A stretch of DNA of 64,000 nt from NCBI RefSeq assembly GCF_001705665.1, contig NZ_MDHA01000044.1:186001-250000 (forward strand). Reading direction: 5' to 3'. A program made the translations under genes and the position numbers. Of this stretch, positions 54,654 through 62,685 are shown piece after piece. The notes below the pieces were generated by a model, which saw only the letters and a list, made by a program, of their open reading frames with translations, was not told where the DNA came from and ran no database searches. How positions within the stretch are numbered: position 1 is the stretch's first letter; every line of letters starts with the position of its first letter. This DNA comes from Thioclava sp. SK-1. Its GTDB lineage: Bacteria > Pseudomonadota > Alphaproteobacteria > Rhodobacterales > Rhodobacteraceae.

Positions 54654-57247
54654 CACACACACCCGATTCTCAGCCCCCGGTTCAACCGCACACAGTCGAT
54701 CTGACCAGCTGTGACCGTGAGCCCATCCATTTGTTGGGCCGCGTACAAAGATGGGGATGTTTGATCGCGCTGACCTCTGATTGGATCGTGCGCCATCAGT
54801 CCATAAATTGCAGCAAAGTGCTTGGCCCACAGGTGGCCGATGTGGTCGGGCATCCGTTGCATGAATTCCTACCATTTGAGACATTGAAGAAAATCCGCGC
54901 TCAATTGGCGTTTTTGGATGAAAACCGAAAGATTGTGCGTCTTTTCGGCGTGGATTTCCTGGAAGATGGTCGGCTTTTTGATATGTCGGCACATCAAAAT
55001 GGCACGGGTTTTGTGCTGGAACTGGAGCCAAAGACCGGCCCGGGCCAACGCGATGATCTGGCGCAGGTGCAACCCATCATTGCGAAATTATCCAGCAGCA
55101 GCTCTGTTGCACAGATGGCTCAATTGGCCTGTGAAGGGCTGCAAAGCATGACCGGTTTCGGTCGGGTTATGGCCTATCAATTCACCACTGACGGCAGCGG
55201 CACGGTAATCGCAGAAAGCCTGTCGGCACAGATGCAGGGATATCTGGGGATGCATTTCCCTGCCAGTGATATCCCGCGGCAAGCGCGCGCGCTGTATACA
55301 AAGACATTGCTGCGCCATATTGCCGATGTGGATGACCCAGGCGTACCGATCCTTCCGGCGCATGATCCAATGGGCAACCCGCTGGACCTGTCGTTGTCGG
55401 TGAGCCGGTCCGTATCGCCCATCCATCTGGAGTATTTGCGCAATATGGGGGTAAAATCCTCCATGTCTGTGTCGATCCTGCGCAAGGGACAATTGTGGGG
55501 GCTATTGGCCTGCCATCATCCGGAACCAATGCTGCTGGATTATGAAAAGCGCACCTCGGTTGAGCTCTTGGCGCAGCTTTTGTCCTATGAACTGGCGCGA
55601 GCAGAAAATGAAATTGAGGCGGAAAACGCCAGCCGGGCGCAAAACGCGCATAACCGGATCATGTCGCTGATCTCTGGTGACAGCTCTTGGGAAAGCAATT
55701 TTGACGATGTGGCAGAAAGCATCGCGCGGCTGATCAAATGTGACGGGATCGCGCTGTATAGCGATGGCACATATCTGACCCAAGGCAGCACACCATCTGC
55801 CGAAGAGTTTCCGGCCCTAGCACGGTTCTTGAATGGTGCGTCGCAGTCGCAGGTCTATGCCACGGATTGCATCACCAGCGTCTATCCCGCCGGTGAGACA
55901 TTCACCGACCGGTCCTGTGGTCTATTGGCATTGCCGATTTCAAGGCGCCCTCGTGATTATCTGGTGTTATTTCGCCATGAAATCGCGCGCTCGGTCACAT
56001 GGGCAGGCAATCCCAATAAATCCATTGAATATGGGCCAAACGGATCTCGGCTGACCCCGCGCAAAAGCTTTGAAACATGGCGTGAGGTTGTGAAGGGCTG
56101 CAGCGCACCTTGGACCGCAGGTGAATTGCGCGCGGCAGAATCCCTGCGCGTCACGTTATTGGAAATTGTTCTAAAACTGACAGATATGGCCGCGCAGGAA
56201 CGCAACCGCGCGCAAGAACAGCAGGAAATCCTCATTTCTGAACTCAATCACCGGGTGCGGAATATCCTGAATTTGATCCGCTCATTGATGAAACAGTCGC
56301 AATCGGGCGCACAATCCATCGAATCCTTTACGCAAGCACTGGATGGCCGGATCAATGCGTTGTCACGCGCCCATGATCAGCTGACCAAAGATCAATACAG
56401 CCCGATTCCATTAAGCGAGCTGATCGCGGTAGAGCTGGGTGCCTTCAGCTCTAAAGACATGGACCGGATCGTATTTGCAGGTCAGGATGCGGTGATCGCG
56501 CCTAAGGCATTTACCCCGATGGCACTGGTTTTTCATGAACTGGTGACCAATTCCGTCAAATATGGTGCATTGCATGTGCCCCAAGGCCGTGTCGAAGTCA
56601 CCATGTCACAGGCCGAAGATGGCATCGTGTCAATCGACTGGATCGAGCGGGGTGGCCCGGTGGTGAATGCCCCCACACGCCGTGGGTTTGGCTCCACCAT
56701 CATTGAGCGCACGATCCCGCATGAGCTGGGTGGCGGGGCCGATGTGCGCTATGCCACCGGCGGATTAGAGGCCCGTTTTGAGGTGCCTCCAAACGTAATC
56801 GTGGAAACACGTCCCTTTGCGAAGCAGAACACAGACACTGAAATGCCAAGCATCACCCCCGATGTCGACCAACCCGGGCACCGGCTGAACGGCGCAGCAC
56901 TGATTGTCGAAGATACGATGATTGTCGCACTGGATCTGGCAGGGATGTTAGAAGACCTGGGTGCGACAGATGTGCAAACTGCCCCGTCTGTCGCGCAGGC
57001 CTTGCGTCTGTTGGAAGATGGGTTCAACCCAATGTTTGCTGTTCTGGATGTCAATCTGGGCAATGAGACATCATTGGCTGTCGCGGAATATCTGGCAAAG
57101 GCCAATGTTCCGTTCCTGCTGGCGTCTGGCTATGACCGGGATGAGGCCGGGATTGACGCATATCCTCCCGCCTATCTGGTGCGCAAACCCTACACGGCGG
57201 TTGATCTGCAAGATGCACTTGTCGCAATCGACGTGTTAAAGGGCTGA
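54650..57247 (+). CDS. bphP: Bacteriophytochrome HWE-type histidine kinase with C-terminal receiver
   Basis: An 865-residue red/far-red photoreceptor. In order: PAS with biliverdin-binding Cys21 in LTSCDREPIHLLG; GAF with PASDIPRQARALY and SPIHLEYLRNMGV; PHY with tongue motif LTPRKSFETW; HWE kinase with phospho-acceptor His534 in ELNHRVRNILNLI; and a receiver (about 755-865) with Asp800 in LDVNLG. All chromophore-pocket landmarks I looked for are present, so it should bind biliverdin made by BphO. HWE kinases and CheY-like tails often feed the general stress response in alphaproteobacteria, consistent with the candidate EcfG promoter upstream. Confidence 0.95.
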   Translation: MTHTPDSQPPVQPHTVDLTSCDREPIHLLGRVQRWGCLIALTSDWIVRHQSINCSKVLGPQVADVVGHPLHEFLPFETLKKIRAQLAFLDENRKIVRLFGVDFLEDGRLFDMSAHQNGTGFVLELEPKTGPGQRDDLAQVQPIIAKLSSSSSVAQMAQLACEGLQSMTGFGRVMAYQFTTDGSGTVIAESLSAQMQGYLGMHFPASDIPRQARALYTKTLLRHIADVDDPGVPILPAHDPMGNPLDLSLSVSRSVSPIHLEYLRNMGVKSSMSVSILRKGQLWGLLACHHPEPMLLDYEKRTSVELLAQLLSYELARAENEIEAENASRAQNAHNRIMSLISGDSSWESNFDDVAESIARLIKCDGIALYSDGTYLTQGSTPSAEEFPALARFLNGASQSQVYATDCITSVYPAGETFTDRSCGLLALPISRRPRDYLVLFRHEIARSVTWAGNPNKSIEYGPNGSRLTPRKSFETWREVVKGCSAPWTAGELRAAESLRVTLLEIVLKLTDMAAQERNRAQEQQEILISELNHRVRNILNLIRSLMKQSQSGAQSIESFTQALDGRINALSRAHDQLTKDQYSPIPLSELIAVELGAFSSKDMDRIVFAGQDAVIAPKAFTPMALVFHELVTNSVKYGALHVPQGRVEVTMSQAEDGIVSIDWIERGGPVVNAPTRRGFGSTIIERTIPHELGGGADVRYATGGLEARFEVPPNVIVETRPFAKQNTDTEMPSITPDVDQPGHRLNGAALIVEDTMIVALDLAGMLEDLGATDVQTAPSVAQALRLLEDGFNPMFAVLDVNLGNETSLAVAEYLAKANVPFLLASGYDRDEAGIDAYPPAYLVRKPYTAVDLQDALVAIDVLKG

Positions 57248-57305
57248 TCCCATCACCCCATCGCGGCCTGTGATGTCCTATGCTGGCCGCGATGCAGATG
57301 CCGGC

Positions 57306-58121
57306 TTAGGCTGACCGTGAGTATGTGAAGATCTCATAACCATCGGATGTAACACCGATTGAATGTTCGAATTGTGCTGAAAGTGACCTGTCCCGGGTCA
57401 CAGCAGTCCAGTTGTCCGCAAGAATTTTGACATCTGCGCGGCCCAGATTGACCATCGGTTCCACCGTAAAAATCATGCCCTCACGCAGTTCTGGACCCGT
57501 TCCGGCTGTGCCAAAATTCAAAACATCGGGCGTGTCATGAAACACCTGCCCTATGCCATGGCCGCAAAAGTCACGCACCACCGAACAGCGCTGACTGCGG
57601 GCATAGGAGTCGATCGCGTGGCCGATATCGCCCAGCCGCGCCCCTGGTCGCACCACGCGAATGCCCTGCATCATTGCTTCATAGGCAATTTGCATCAGCC
57701 GCTGTGCCGCATGTTTGGGCTTGCCCACGCCATACATCCGGCTGGCATCGCCATACCATCCGTCACAGATCAGCGTGACATCCACATTTACAATATCCCC
57801 GTCGCGCAGGCGTTTCTGGTTTGGAAAACCGTGGCACACCACATGATTGACCGATGTGCAGCAGGCATAGGGATAACCGTGATAGCCCAGCGTAGCTGGT
57901 GTCGCACCATGCTGCGACGCGAATGCCACGACGAAATCATTGATCTGCGCCAAGGCGACGCCTGGATGGATCAGATCTGACAGGCCATCAAGGCATTTGG
58001 CGGTTAACGCGCCCGCGCGGCGCATCCCATCAAACGCCTCTGGTCCATAAAGCTTGATGATGTTGGATCTGCGGGCATCTTGCGCCTTGGCGTTGGCAGG
58101 CACGTTCACATAGCTGGTCAT
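57306..58121 (-). CDS. map: Type I methionyl aminopeptidase
   Basis: A 271-residue enzyme that removes N-terminal methionine from proteins. The five metal ligands are seen in VNVDVTLICDGWYGDASRM (two Asp), FCGHGIGQVFH (His), FTVEPMV (Glu) and QFEHSIGV (Glu). ATG 58121 is chosen over the frame to 58157. It is divergent from a ParD-like gene 118 bp away with repeats between. Whether it is the only MetAP of this genome cannot be seen; its linkage to ParD-like suggests an accessory copy. Confidence 0.93.
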   Translation of the reverse strand: MTSYVNVPANAKAQDARRSNIIKLYGPEAFDGMRRAGALTAKCLDGLSDLIHPGVALAQINDFVVAFASQHGATPATLGYHGYPYACCTSVNHVVCHGFPNQKRLRDGDIVNVDVTLICDGWYGDASRMYGVGKPKHAAQRLMQIAYEAMMQGIRVVRPGARLGDIGHAIDSYARSQRCSVVRDFCGHGIGQVFHDTPDVLNFGTAGTGPELREGMIFTVEPMVNLGRADVKILADNWTAVTRDRSLSAQFEHSIGVTSDGYEIFTYSRSA

Positions 58122-58188
58122 GATGCGCTCTTGTTTGATTTTTCGCTGTTTCACCAAAGGTCAGATTGACCAATGTACTCCTGCAGTA

Positions 58189-58216
58189 GTATATGAAATA
58201 TACACATTCCATATAC
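58189..58216. promoter_or_regulatory. ATATAC half-site cluster, candidate ParD-like operator
   Basis: GTATAT-GAA-ATATAC (58189-58203) is a perfect 6-bp inverted repeat with a 3-bp spacer, and a further ATATAC lies at 58211-58216. The cluster is within the 118-bp map/parD-like divergent gap and ends 24 bp before the GTG start. Ribbon-helix-helix antitoxins commonly bind such short repeats. Confidence 0.45.
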
Positions 58217-58239
58217 AGATGTGAAGAGGAGCCTCAAGG

Positions 58240-58446
58240 GTGGGTATTGTAAAAATCGGGGATGATCTGCACGAGGAATTACGCAAGGCAAGTTCGGTCA
58301 TGTGCCGATCGATCAATGCGCAGGCTGAATTTTGGATCAAGGTCGGCATGTTGGCAGAAGCACATCCAACCTTGCCCTTTACCGAAATCATGGCGCGCCA
58401 GCTTAAACATGCTGATGTTCAGCTGCCCGGCATCAATGCGGCCTGA
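58240..58446 (+). CDS. ParD-like family protein (antitoxin-like)
   Basis: A 68-residue protein, GTG start at 58240 with AGAGGAG upstream. MGIVKIGDDLHEELRKASS and CRSINAQAEFWIKVGMLAE match the ParD_like family (ribbon-helix-helix antitoxin-like). No ParE toxin gene is adjacent; the only close partner is the divergent methionine aminopeptidase gene. It may autoregulate through the ATATAC repeats. Confidence 0.8.
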   Translation: MGIVKIGDDLHEELRKASSVMCRSINAQAEFWIKVGMLAEAHPTLPFTEIMARQLKHADVQLPGINAA

Positions 58447-58503
58447 AATATGGCGCAGCGATAGCGGGCCACTGGGCATCTCAGCGCCGGCCAATGTCCG
58501 AAC

Positions 58504-58532
58504 TTGACGCGCTGGTCGAAATCTTTCACAAA
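58504..58532 (+). promoter_or_regulatory. Possible promoter of the riboswitch transcript
   Basis: TTGACG (58504-58509), 17 bp, then CACAAA (58527-58532) is a fair -35 and weak -10, placed just before the riboswitch P1 stem. Confidence 0.35.
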
Positions 58533-58538
58533 ACCCGC

Positions 58539-58735
58539 GATGGTTCTTAATCGCCCGAAGTGCGCTTGGAATGAAAAAGGGAATACGGTGCGGAAGAGCC
58601 CAGAGGCGCCAAACCCGTAACTGCCCCCGCAACTGTGAGCGGCGAGTGATCCTGAGGACGACCACTGAGCCATCATCGGCTTGGGAAGGTTCAGGAAAAC
58701 GTTGAGCCGCAAGTCAGGAGACCTGCCATCAGCGG
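58539..58735 (+). ncRNA. Cobalamin riboswitch
   Basis: The conserved B12-element parts are in order: AAAAAGGGAATACGGTGCGG (58575-58594), the CTGCCCCCGCAACTGT segment (58621-58636), GACCACTGAGCCATC, GGGAAGG (58683-58689) and the B12 box AAGTCAGGAGACCTGCC (58711-58727). GATGG at 58539 can pair with CCATC at 58725 as P1. It precedes two micro-ORFs and a BtuDFC-type transporter, so adenosylcobalamin should repress them. No obvious terminator is in the expression platform, so control of translation is likely. Confidence 0.93.
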
Positions 58736-58792
58736 CATCTTACGGTGTCGTCCATGCAACTCGACCCGGACGGGGTGTCTGGATAGGAGACG

Positions 58793-58948
58793 ATGATGGC
58801 ATTACGGAACTATCCGTATCTGAAAACATGTCTGCCCCACGCCCCGCATCGTCGCGGAGGGCGATATGACAGCGCATCACCATTATATAATCACAGGCAC
58901 GATATTGCGGAGGCCGGCAGGTCACACCGCCTATATCAAGGCAAGTGA
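58793..58948 (+). CDS. Micro-ORF A, 51 residues, after the cobalamin riboswitch
   Basis: ATG ATG at 58793/58796 follows AGGAGA at good spacing and is the first start after the riboswitch. The product is His/Arg-rich (starts MMALRNYPYLKT, contains LYNHRHDIAEAG) and matches nothing I know. It overlaps micro-ORF B in another frame, so at most one is likely to be functional as a protein. It could be a riboswitch-controlled leader peptide or a gene remnant. Confidence 0.35.
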   Translation: MMALRNYPYLKTCLPHAPHRRGGRYDSASPLYNHRHDIAEAGRSHRLYQGK

Positions 58949-59027
58949 TCGCCTTCGACGGCCCGCGCCACTGCTGGTGGTCGACCCTATAGGCCACGGC
59001 TGCCCCCTATCGCCTGTGGCCCGATGA
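58866..59027 (+). CDS. Micro-ORF B, 53 residues, translationally coupled to the ATPase gene
   Basis: ATG 58866 follows GGAGG (58856-58860) by five bases. The product starts MTAHHHYIITG and ends CPLSPVAR. Its TGA overlaps the ATG of the ABC ATPase gene (ATGA), the signature of translational coupling. No family is recognised. It is short, so chance cannot be excluded, but the strong ribosome site and coupling favour translation. Confidence 0.4.
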   Translation: MTAHHHYIITGTILRRPAGHTAYIKASDRLRRPAPLLVVDPIGHGCPLSPVAR

Positions 59028-59806
59028 ACAGCGCCGATCTTGATGTCAGCAACGTCAGTTGGGAGCCTGAAAAATCGGCCACACCTGTGTTGCATTCCAC
59101 CAGTTTTCGCGTGGCGGCGGGGCGGGTTTTGGGCGTAGTTGGTCCAAATGGAGCGGGAAAATCCACCCTGCTGCGCCTGTTGTATCGATTCCAAAAACCC
59201 AACACGGGGCATGTGCGTGTGGGCGGGCAAGATATCTGGTCGCTGCCGGCCAGGGATGTGGCCAAGCTGATCGCCGCTGTTTTGCAAGAACAGGCCACGG
59301 CCTTTGGATTAAGCGTGCGCGACATTGTCCGGCTGGGCCGCACCCCCTACAGCACCCCCTTTGGCGCATCCAGCACGCAAAACGAACATGTGGTAGATCG
59401 TGTCATGGAGACGCTTAGCCTGCACGTCTTGGCTGGGCGCGATTTCGGCACGCTTTCAGGCGGCGAACGCCAACGGGTGATGGTGGCACGGGCCTTGGCA
59501 CAAGAACCGCAGGTGCTGATTTTGGATGAGCCGACAAACCATCTTGATGTGCGCCATCAGTTGGAGGTCGTGTCCCTTATCCGCAGCCTTGGCCTGACCA
59601 TCGTCGTGTCATTGCATGACCTGAATATGGCCATGGGCATTTGCGATGATGTTTTGGTTTTGAAAGATGGCCATCCACAAGGCTTTGGCCCGCCCGACGC
59701 CCTGCTCACCGACATGCTTGTGTCGAATACTTTCCGTGTCGATGCCCGGCGCGAAACCCTTCGCCCCAGTGGGGCCGCACATTTTTCATTCGCACTTCCC
59801 AAGTGA
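59024..59806 (+). CDS. btuD: Cobalamin/iron-complex ABC transporter ATP-binding protein
   Basis: A 260-residue ATPase of the BtuD/FecE type: Walker A GPNGAGKSTLLRLLY (about residue 45), signature LSGGERQRVMVARALA, Walker B VLILDEPTNHLDVRH, switch His in VSLHDLNMAMGI. By operon and riboswitch it should drive uptake of cobalamin or a related corrinoid. The family alone would also fit siderophore or heme import. Confidence 0.88.
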   Translation: MNSADLDVSNVSWEPEKSATPVLHSTSFRVAAGRVLGVVGPNGAGKSTLLRLLYRFQKPNTGHVRVGGQDIWSLPARDVAKLIAAVLQEQATAFGLSVRDIVRLGRTPYSTPFGASSTQNEHVVDRVMETLSLHVLAGRDFGTLSGGERQRVMVARALAQEPQVLILDEPTNHLDVRHQLEVVSLIRSLGLTIVVSLHDLNMAMGICDDVLVLKDGHPQGFGPPDALLTDMLVSNTFRVDARRETLRPSGAAHFSFALPK

Positions 59807-59820
59807 ACTGGACGACAGCT

Positions 59821-60756
59821 ATGAAACTTACCCTCTCCACATTTGCGCTCATGTCACTGGCTGGCACCGCCTTGGCGCAAACCACGGTGCAAAGCTGCGG
59901 CCGCACCGTCACATTTAACGCGCCACCAAAGGCCGCGATTTCCCATGATGTAAATCTGACAGAGATGATGCTGGTGCTGGGGCTTGCCGATCACATGGTT
60001 GGCTATACCGGCATTTCAGGATGGAAAACGCTGGACGAGGACATGACACTGAACGTTCAAGAGCTACCCGAACTTGCCGCGCAATACCCCTCTAAAGAAG
60101 TGCTGATCGGTGCCGATGCAGATTTCTTCTTTGCCGGATGGAATTACGGCATGAAAGTCGGCGGCGAGGTCACGCCACAGACCTTGGCGCCCTTTGGCAT
60201 TCAGGTCTATGAGCTGACGGAAAGCTGCATCCATATCGGCAAGAAAGACCCCGCCTCAATGGAGGATATGTATAATGACCTGCGCAATCTGGGCCAAATT
60301 TTCGACGTATCCGACCGCGCCAATAAATTGATCACCGGCTATCAGTCCCAGCTGGCGACATTTTTGGACACGCTTACCCCACTGGCTATGCCGCCGCGGG
60401 TCTTTGTCTATGACAGTGGCGAAGATGTTCCATTTACCGCCGGGCGCTACGCCATGCCCAACGCCTTGATCGAGGCCGCAGGCGGCAGCAATATCATGGG
60501 CGATCTTGAGAAAAGCTGGGCCACCGTTGGCTGGGAAGCCGTGATTGAGCGCAATCCAGAGGTGATTGTGATCGTGAATTACGGCGAAGTTTCAGCCGAA
60601 CAAAAACGCGATTTCATGATGTCCAACCCTGCATTCGCAACCATGGACGCTGTACGCAATGATCGCTTTGTGGTTTTGGATTATGTCGAAGCCACGCCAG
60701 GGCCGCGCAATATTCGGGCGGTTAAAACCCTCGCCGCCGCGTTCAGGGGCGAGTGA
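59821..60756 (+). CDS. btuF: Cobalamin/iron-complex ABC transporter binding protein
   Basis: A 311-residue periplasmic binding protein of the BtuF/FepB group (Peripla_BP_2), with a Sec signal peptide (cleavage near GTALA-QTT, about residue 20). PKAAISHDVNLTEMMLVLGL and EVLIGADADFFFAGW are typical of the fold, as is RYAMPNALIEAAGGSNIMGD. ATG 59821 is used; GTG 59803 would overlap the ATPase stop. The ligand is inferred from the riboswitch. Confidence 0.87.
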   Translation: MKLTLSTFALMSLAGTALAQTTVQSCGRTVTFNAPPKAAISHDVNLTEMMLVLGLADHMVGYTGISGWKTLDEDMTLNVQELPELAAQYPSKEVLIGADADFFFAGWNYGMKVGGEVTPQTLAPFGIQVYELTESCIHIGKKDPASMEDMYNDLRNLGQIFDVSDRANKLITGYQSQLATFLDTLTPLAMPPRVFVYDSGEDVPFTAGRYAMPNALIEAAGGSNIMGDLEKSWATVGWEAVIERNPEVIVIVNYGEVSAEQKRDFMMSNPAFATMDAVRNDRFVVLDYVEATPGPRNIRAVKTLAAAFRGE

Positions 60757-60762
60757 CGCAAG

Positions 60763-61812
60763 ATGATAATGTCGCAGCAATTGACAACACGGCGCATGTC
60801 CGCGCGGGTTTGGAGCATTGGGGCGCTTGGGCTTGTGCTGTTGCTTGGGTCAGTGTCGATTGCTGTCAGCGTCGGGGCGATCGCGATCCCGCTGGATGTT
60901 GTCTGGGGGGTTTTGATCAATAAGATCGCCCCTGACACCATTCCCGTGGATTGGTCCAGCGGGCGCGAGGCCATCGTATGGGATATCCGCCTTCCCCGCG
61001 CCATCCTTGCCTGCCTTGTGGGCGCGGGCTTGGCGATGGTTGGTGCCAGCCTTCAGGCCGTGACGCGTAATCCCCTGGCCGATCCGCATCTGTTGGGCAT
61101 TTCGGCGGGCGGGGCATTTGGCGCGATTTTGGCCCTGCTGCACACAGGGTTGTTCATCGGGCTTTTGACCGTGCCGCTGTTGGCATTTCTGGGCGCGCTT
61201 GCATCTACAATGCTGGTACTGGCGGTATCGCAATTTGCATCCGCCACCAGCGCGGACAGATTGGTTTTGGCGGGGGTCGCAGTATCTTTTATCGTAATGT
61301 CAGCGGCCAATGTGCTGATCTTTTTGGGCGATCCCCGGGCCACGCATACGGTGGTGTTTTGGATGCTGGGCGGGCTGGGTTTGGCGCAATGGGATCAGCT
61401 TGTATACCCAGCGGTCATCTTGCTGGGCTGTGGGGCCTATCTTTGGGCAAGATCCGGTATTTTGAACGCCATGTCTTTGGGGGATGAAACCGCGACAACG
61501 CTGGGCATTCCGGTTGCGCGGTTTCGGTTGACCGTGTTTGCCATCGGCGCATTATTAACCGGGGTGATGGTTGCCTTTTCGGGGGTAATTGGATTTGTCG
61601 GGCTGATGATCCCGCATATCGTGCGCCTTCTTGTCGGCGGGGATCATCGCCGCCTGTTGCCAATATCTGCACTGTGCGGCGCTGTGTTTCTGGTTTGGGC
61701 CGACATTATTGCCCGGATCGTTATGGCCCCAGACGATATGCCGATCGGTATTGTCACGGGCCTGATCGGCGGCATGTTCTTTGTATGGCTACTGCGCCGC
61801 CGCATCACATAA
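60763..61812 (+). CDS. btuC: Cobalamin/iron-complex ABC transporter permease
   Basis: A 349-residue permease of the FecCD/BtuC family with about nine or ten hydrophobic helices. It has DIRLPRAILACLVGAGLAM, LQAVTRNPLADPHLLGISAG and SGVIGFVGLMIPHIVRLLVG, the standard landmarks. It begins six bases after the binding-protein gene and ends the operon; a very strong hairpin follows. Confidence 0.93.
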   Translation: MIMSQQLTTRRMSARVWSIGALGLVLLLGSVSIAVSVGAIAIPLDVVWGVLINKIAPDTIPVDWSSGREAIVWDIRLPRAILACLVGAGLAMVGASLQAVTRNPLADPHLLGISAGGAFGAILALLHTGLFIGLLTVPLLAFLGALASTMLVLAVSQFASATSADRLVLAGVAVSFIVMSAANVLIFLGDPRATHTVVFWMLGGLGLAQWDQLVYPAVILLGCGAYLWARSGILNAMSLGDETATTLGIPVARFRLTVFAIGALLTGVMVAFSGVIGFVGLMIPHIVRLLVGGDHRRLLPISALCGAVFLVWADIIARIVMAPDDMPIGIVTGLIGGMFFVWLLRRRIT

Positions 61813-61984
61813 ACATTGTTCCCCCGTCAAGGCGCCACTACCGGCGCGCCGCGTGGGATATAAGCTAAGGTCAGAGCAAGGGGGCATGACAGGGCCAAAC
61901 CCTGCACAAGGCACCCATGAAACGCAGGATTAAATGGGGGCCAGGTCAGTTGGCCGTCCCAACCCCCGCGCCTGCCTTTGACCA

Positions 61985-62032
61985 TTAAACGAAACAAGCG
62001 CGCCCGGATCTGGGCGCGCTTGTTTCGTTTAA
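61985..62032. terminator. Bidirectional terminator, 21-bp perfect stem
   Basis: TTAAACGAAACAAGCGCGCC plus C (61985-62005) pairs perfectly with 62012-62032 around GGATCT. The base of the stem is A/T-rich on both sides and the top GC-rich, suiting termination in both directions. It lies between the convergent btuC and DUF6280-like genes. Confidence 0.88.
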
Positions 62033-62049
62033 AGAGCCATTGCCAGTGT

Positions 62050-62370
62050 TTAGGCTGCTTCGGCTTCTTCTGCGGCCATTCGGCGTTCGCTCTCTTCACG
62101 AGACAGCGCAACCGAGGTCCGCACACCCTTGGAAACAAAATCCATCAGACCCTGCACCACACGTTCATTCGGGTCGATACCAGAGCATGACAGAACCTCG
62201 CGGCCATCGCGCGAGCGCGCCCAGCGAGCAATCTGTTCAGGTCCGTTACCGTATTTTTTGTCATCGGCAATCGCATCATCTAACGCAGCAAGGACGACGG
62301 CAGCAAACAGCTTCCGTGCTCGTTGGCCTTGCTCATAGTTGAATGCGGAGCCATCAACGAAATCGCGCAT
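62050..62370 (-). CDS. Small conserved protein, probably DUF6280
   Basis: A 106-residue soluble protein: MRDFVDGSAFNYEQGQRARK, AALDDAIADDKKYGNGPEQI, ARWARSRDGREVLSCSGIDP, ending in a Glu/Ala tail. It matches my memory of a Rhodobacterales-restricted family (DUF6280); no function is known. AAGGACGG precedes ATG 62370; the frame to 62520 is not family-like. Confidence 0.75.
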   Translation of the reverse strand: MRDFVDGSAFNYEQGQRARKLFAAVVLAALDDAIADDKKYGNGPEQIARWARSRDGREVLSCSGIDPNERVVQGLMDFVSKGVRTSVALSREESERRMAAEEAEAA

Positions 62371-62685
62371 TATTCCGTCCTTTTTATTGCTCTTGCGTTT
62401 CCTGGCGTGACGGTCATGTAGGGCTGTTCGCCTGCGATTCGATATGCCCCCATAAGCATAGCTGCCATGCATATAACACATAGCTAAGGCATGGCGAGTG
62501 CAATATACACGAAACGGCACTGAAATCTTTACTATATGTAGTGTTCATATATTTGATTTCATGGAAAAACCCGCATCATATAGGGGTGGTTTTTATTTTG
62601 CACGAATATCAGGCAAAGCCCTTTAACCATAGGGAACCACACCATTTTACGACAATCGCTCGCATTATCGTGACTTAGCTTAGCT
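62371..62685. other. Intergenic region upstream of the DUF6280-like gene
   Basis: A relatively AT-rich 315-bp gap between two minus-strand genes. It must hold the promoter of the DUF6280-like gene, but no box is convincing. No gene or structured RNA was recognised. Confidence 0.4.
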
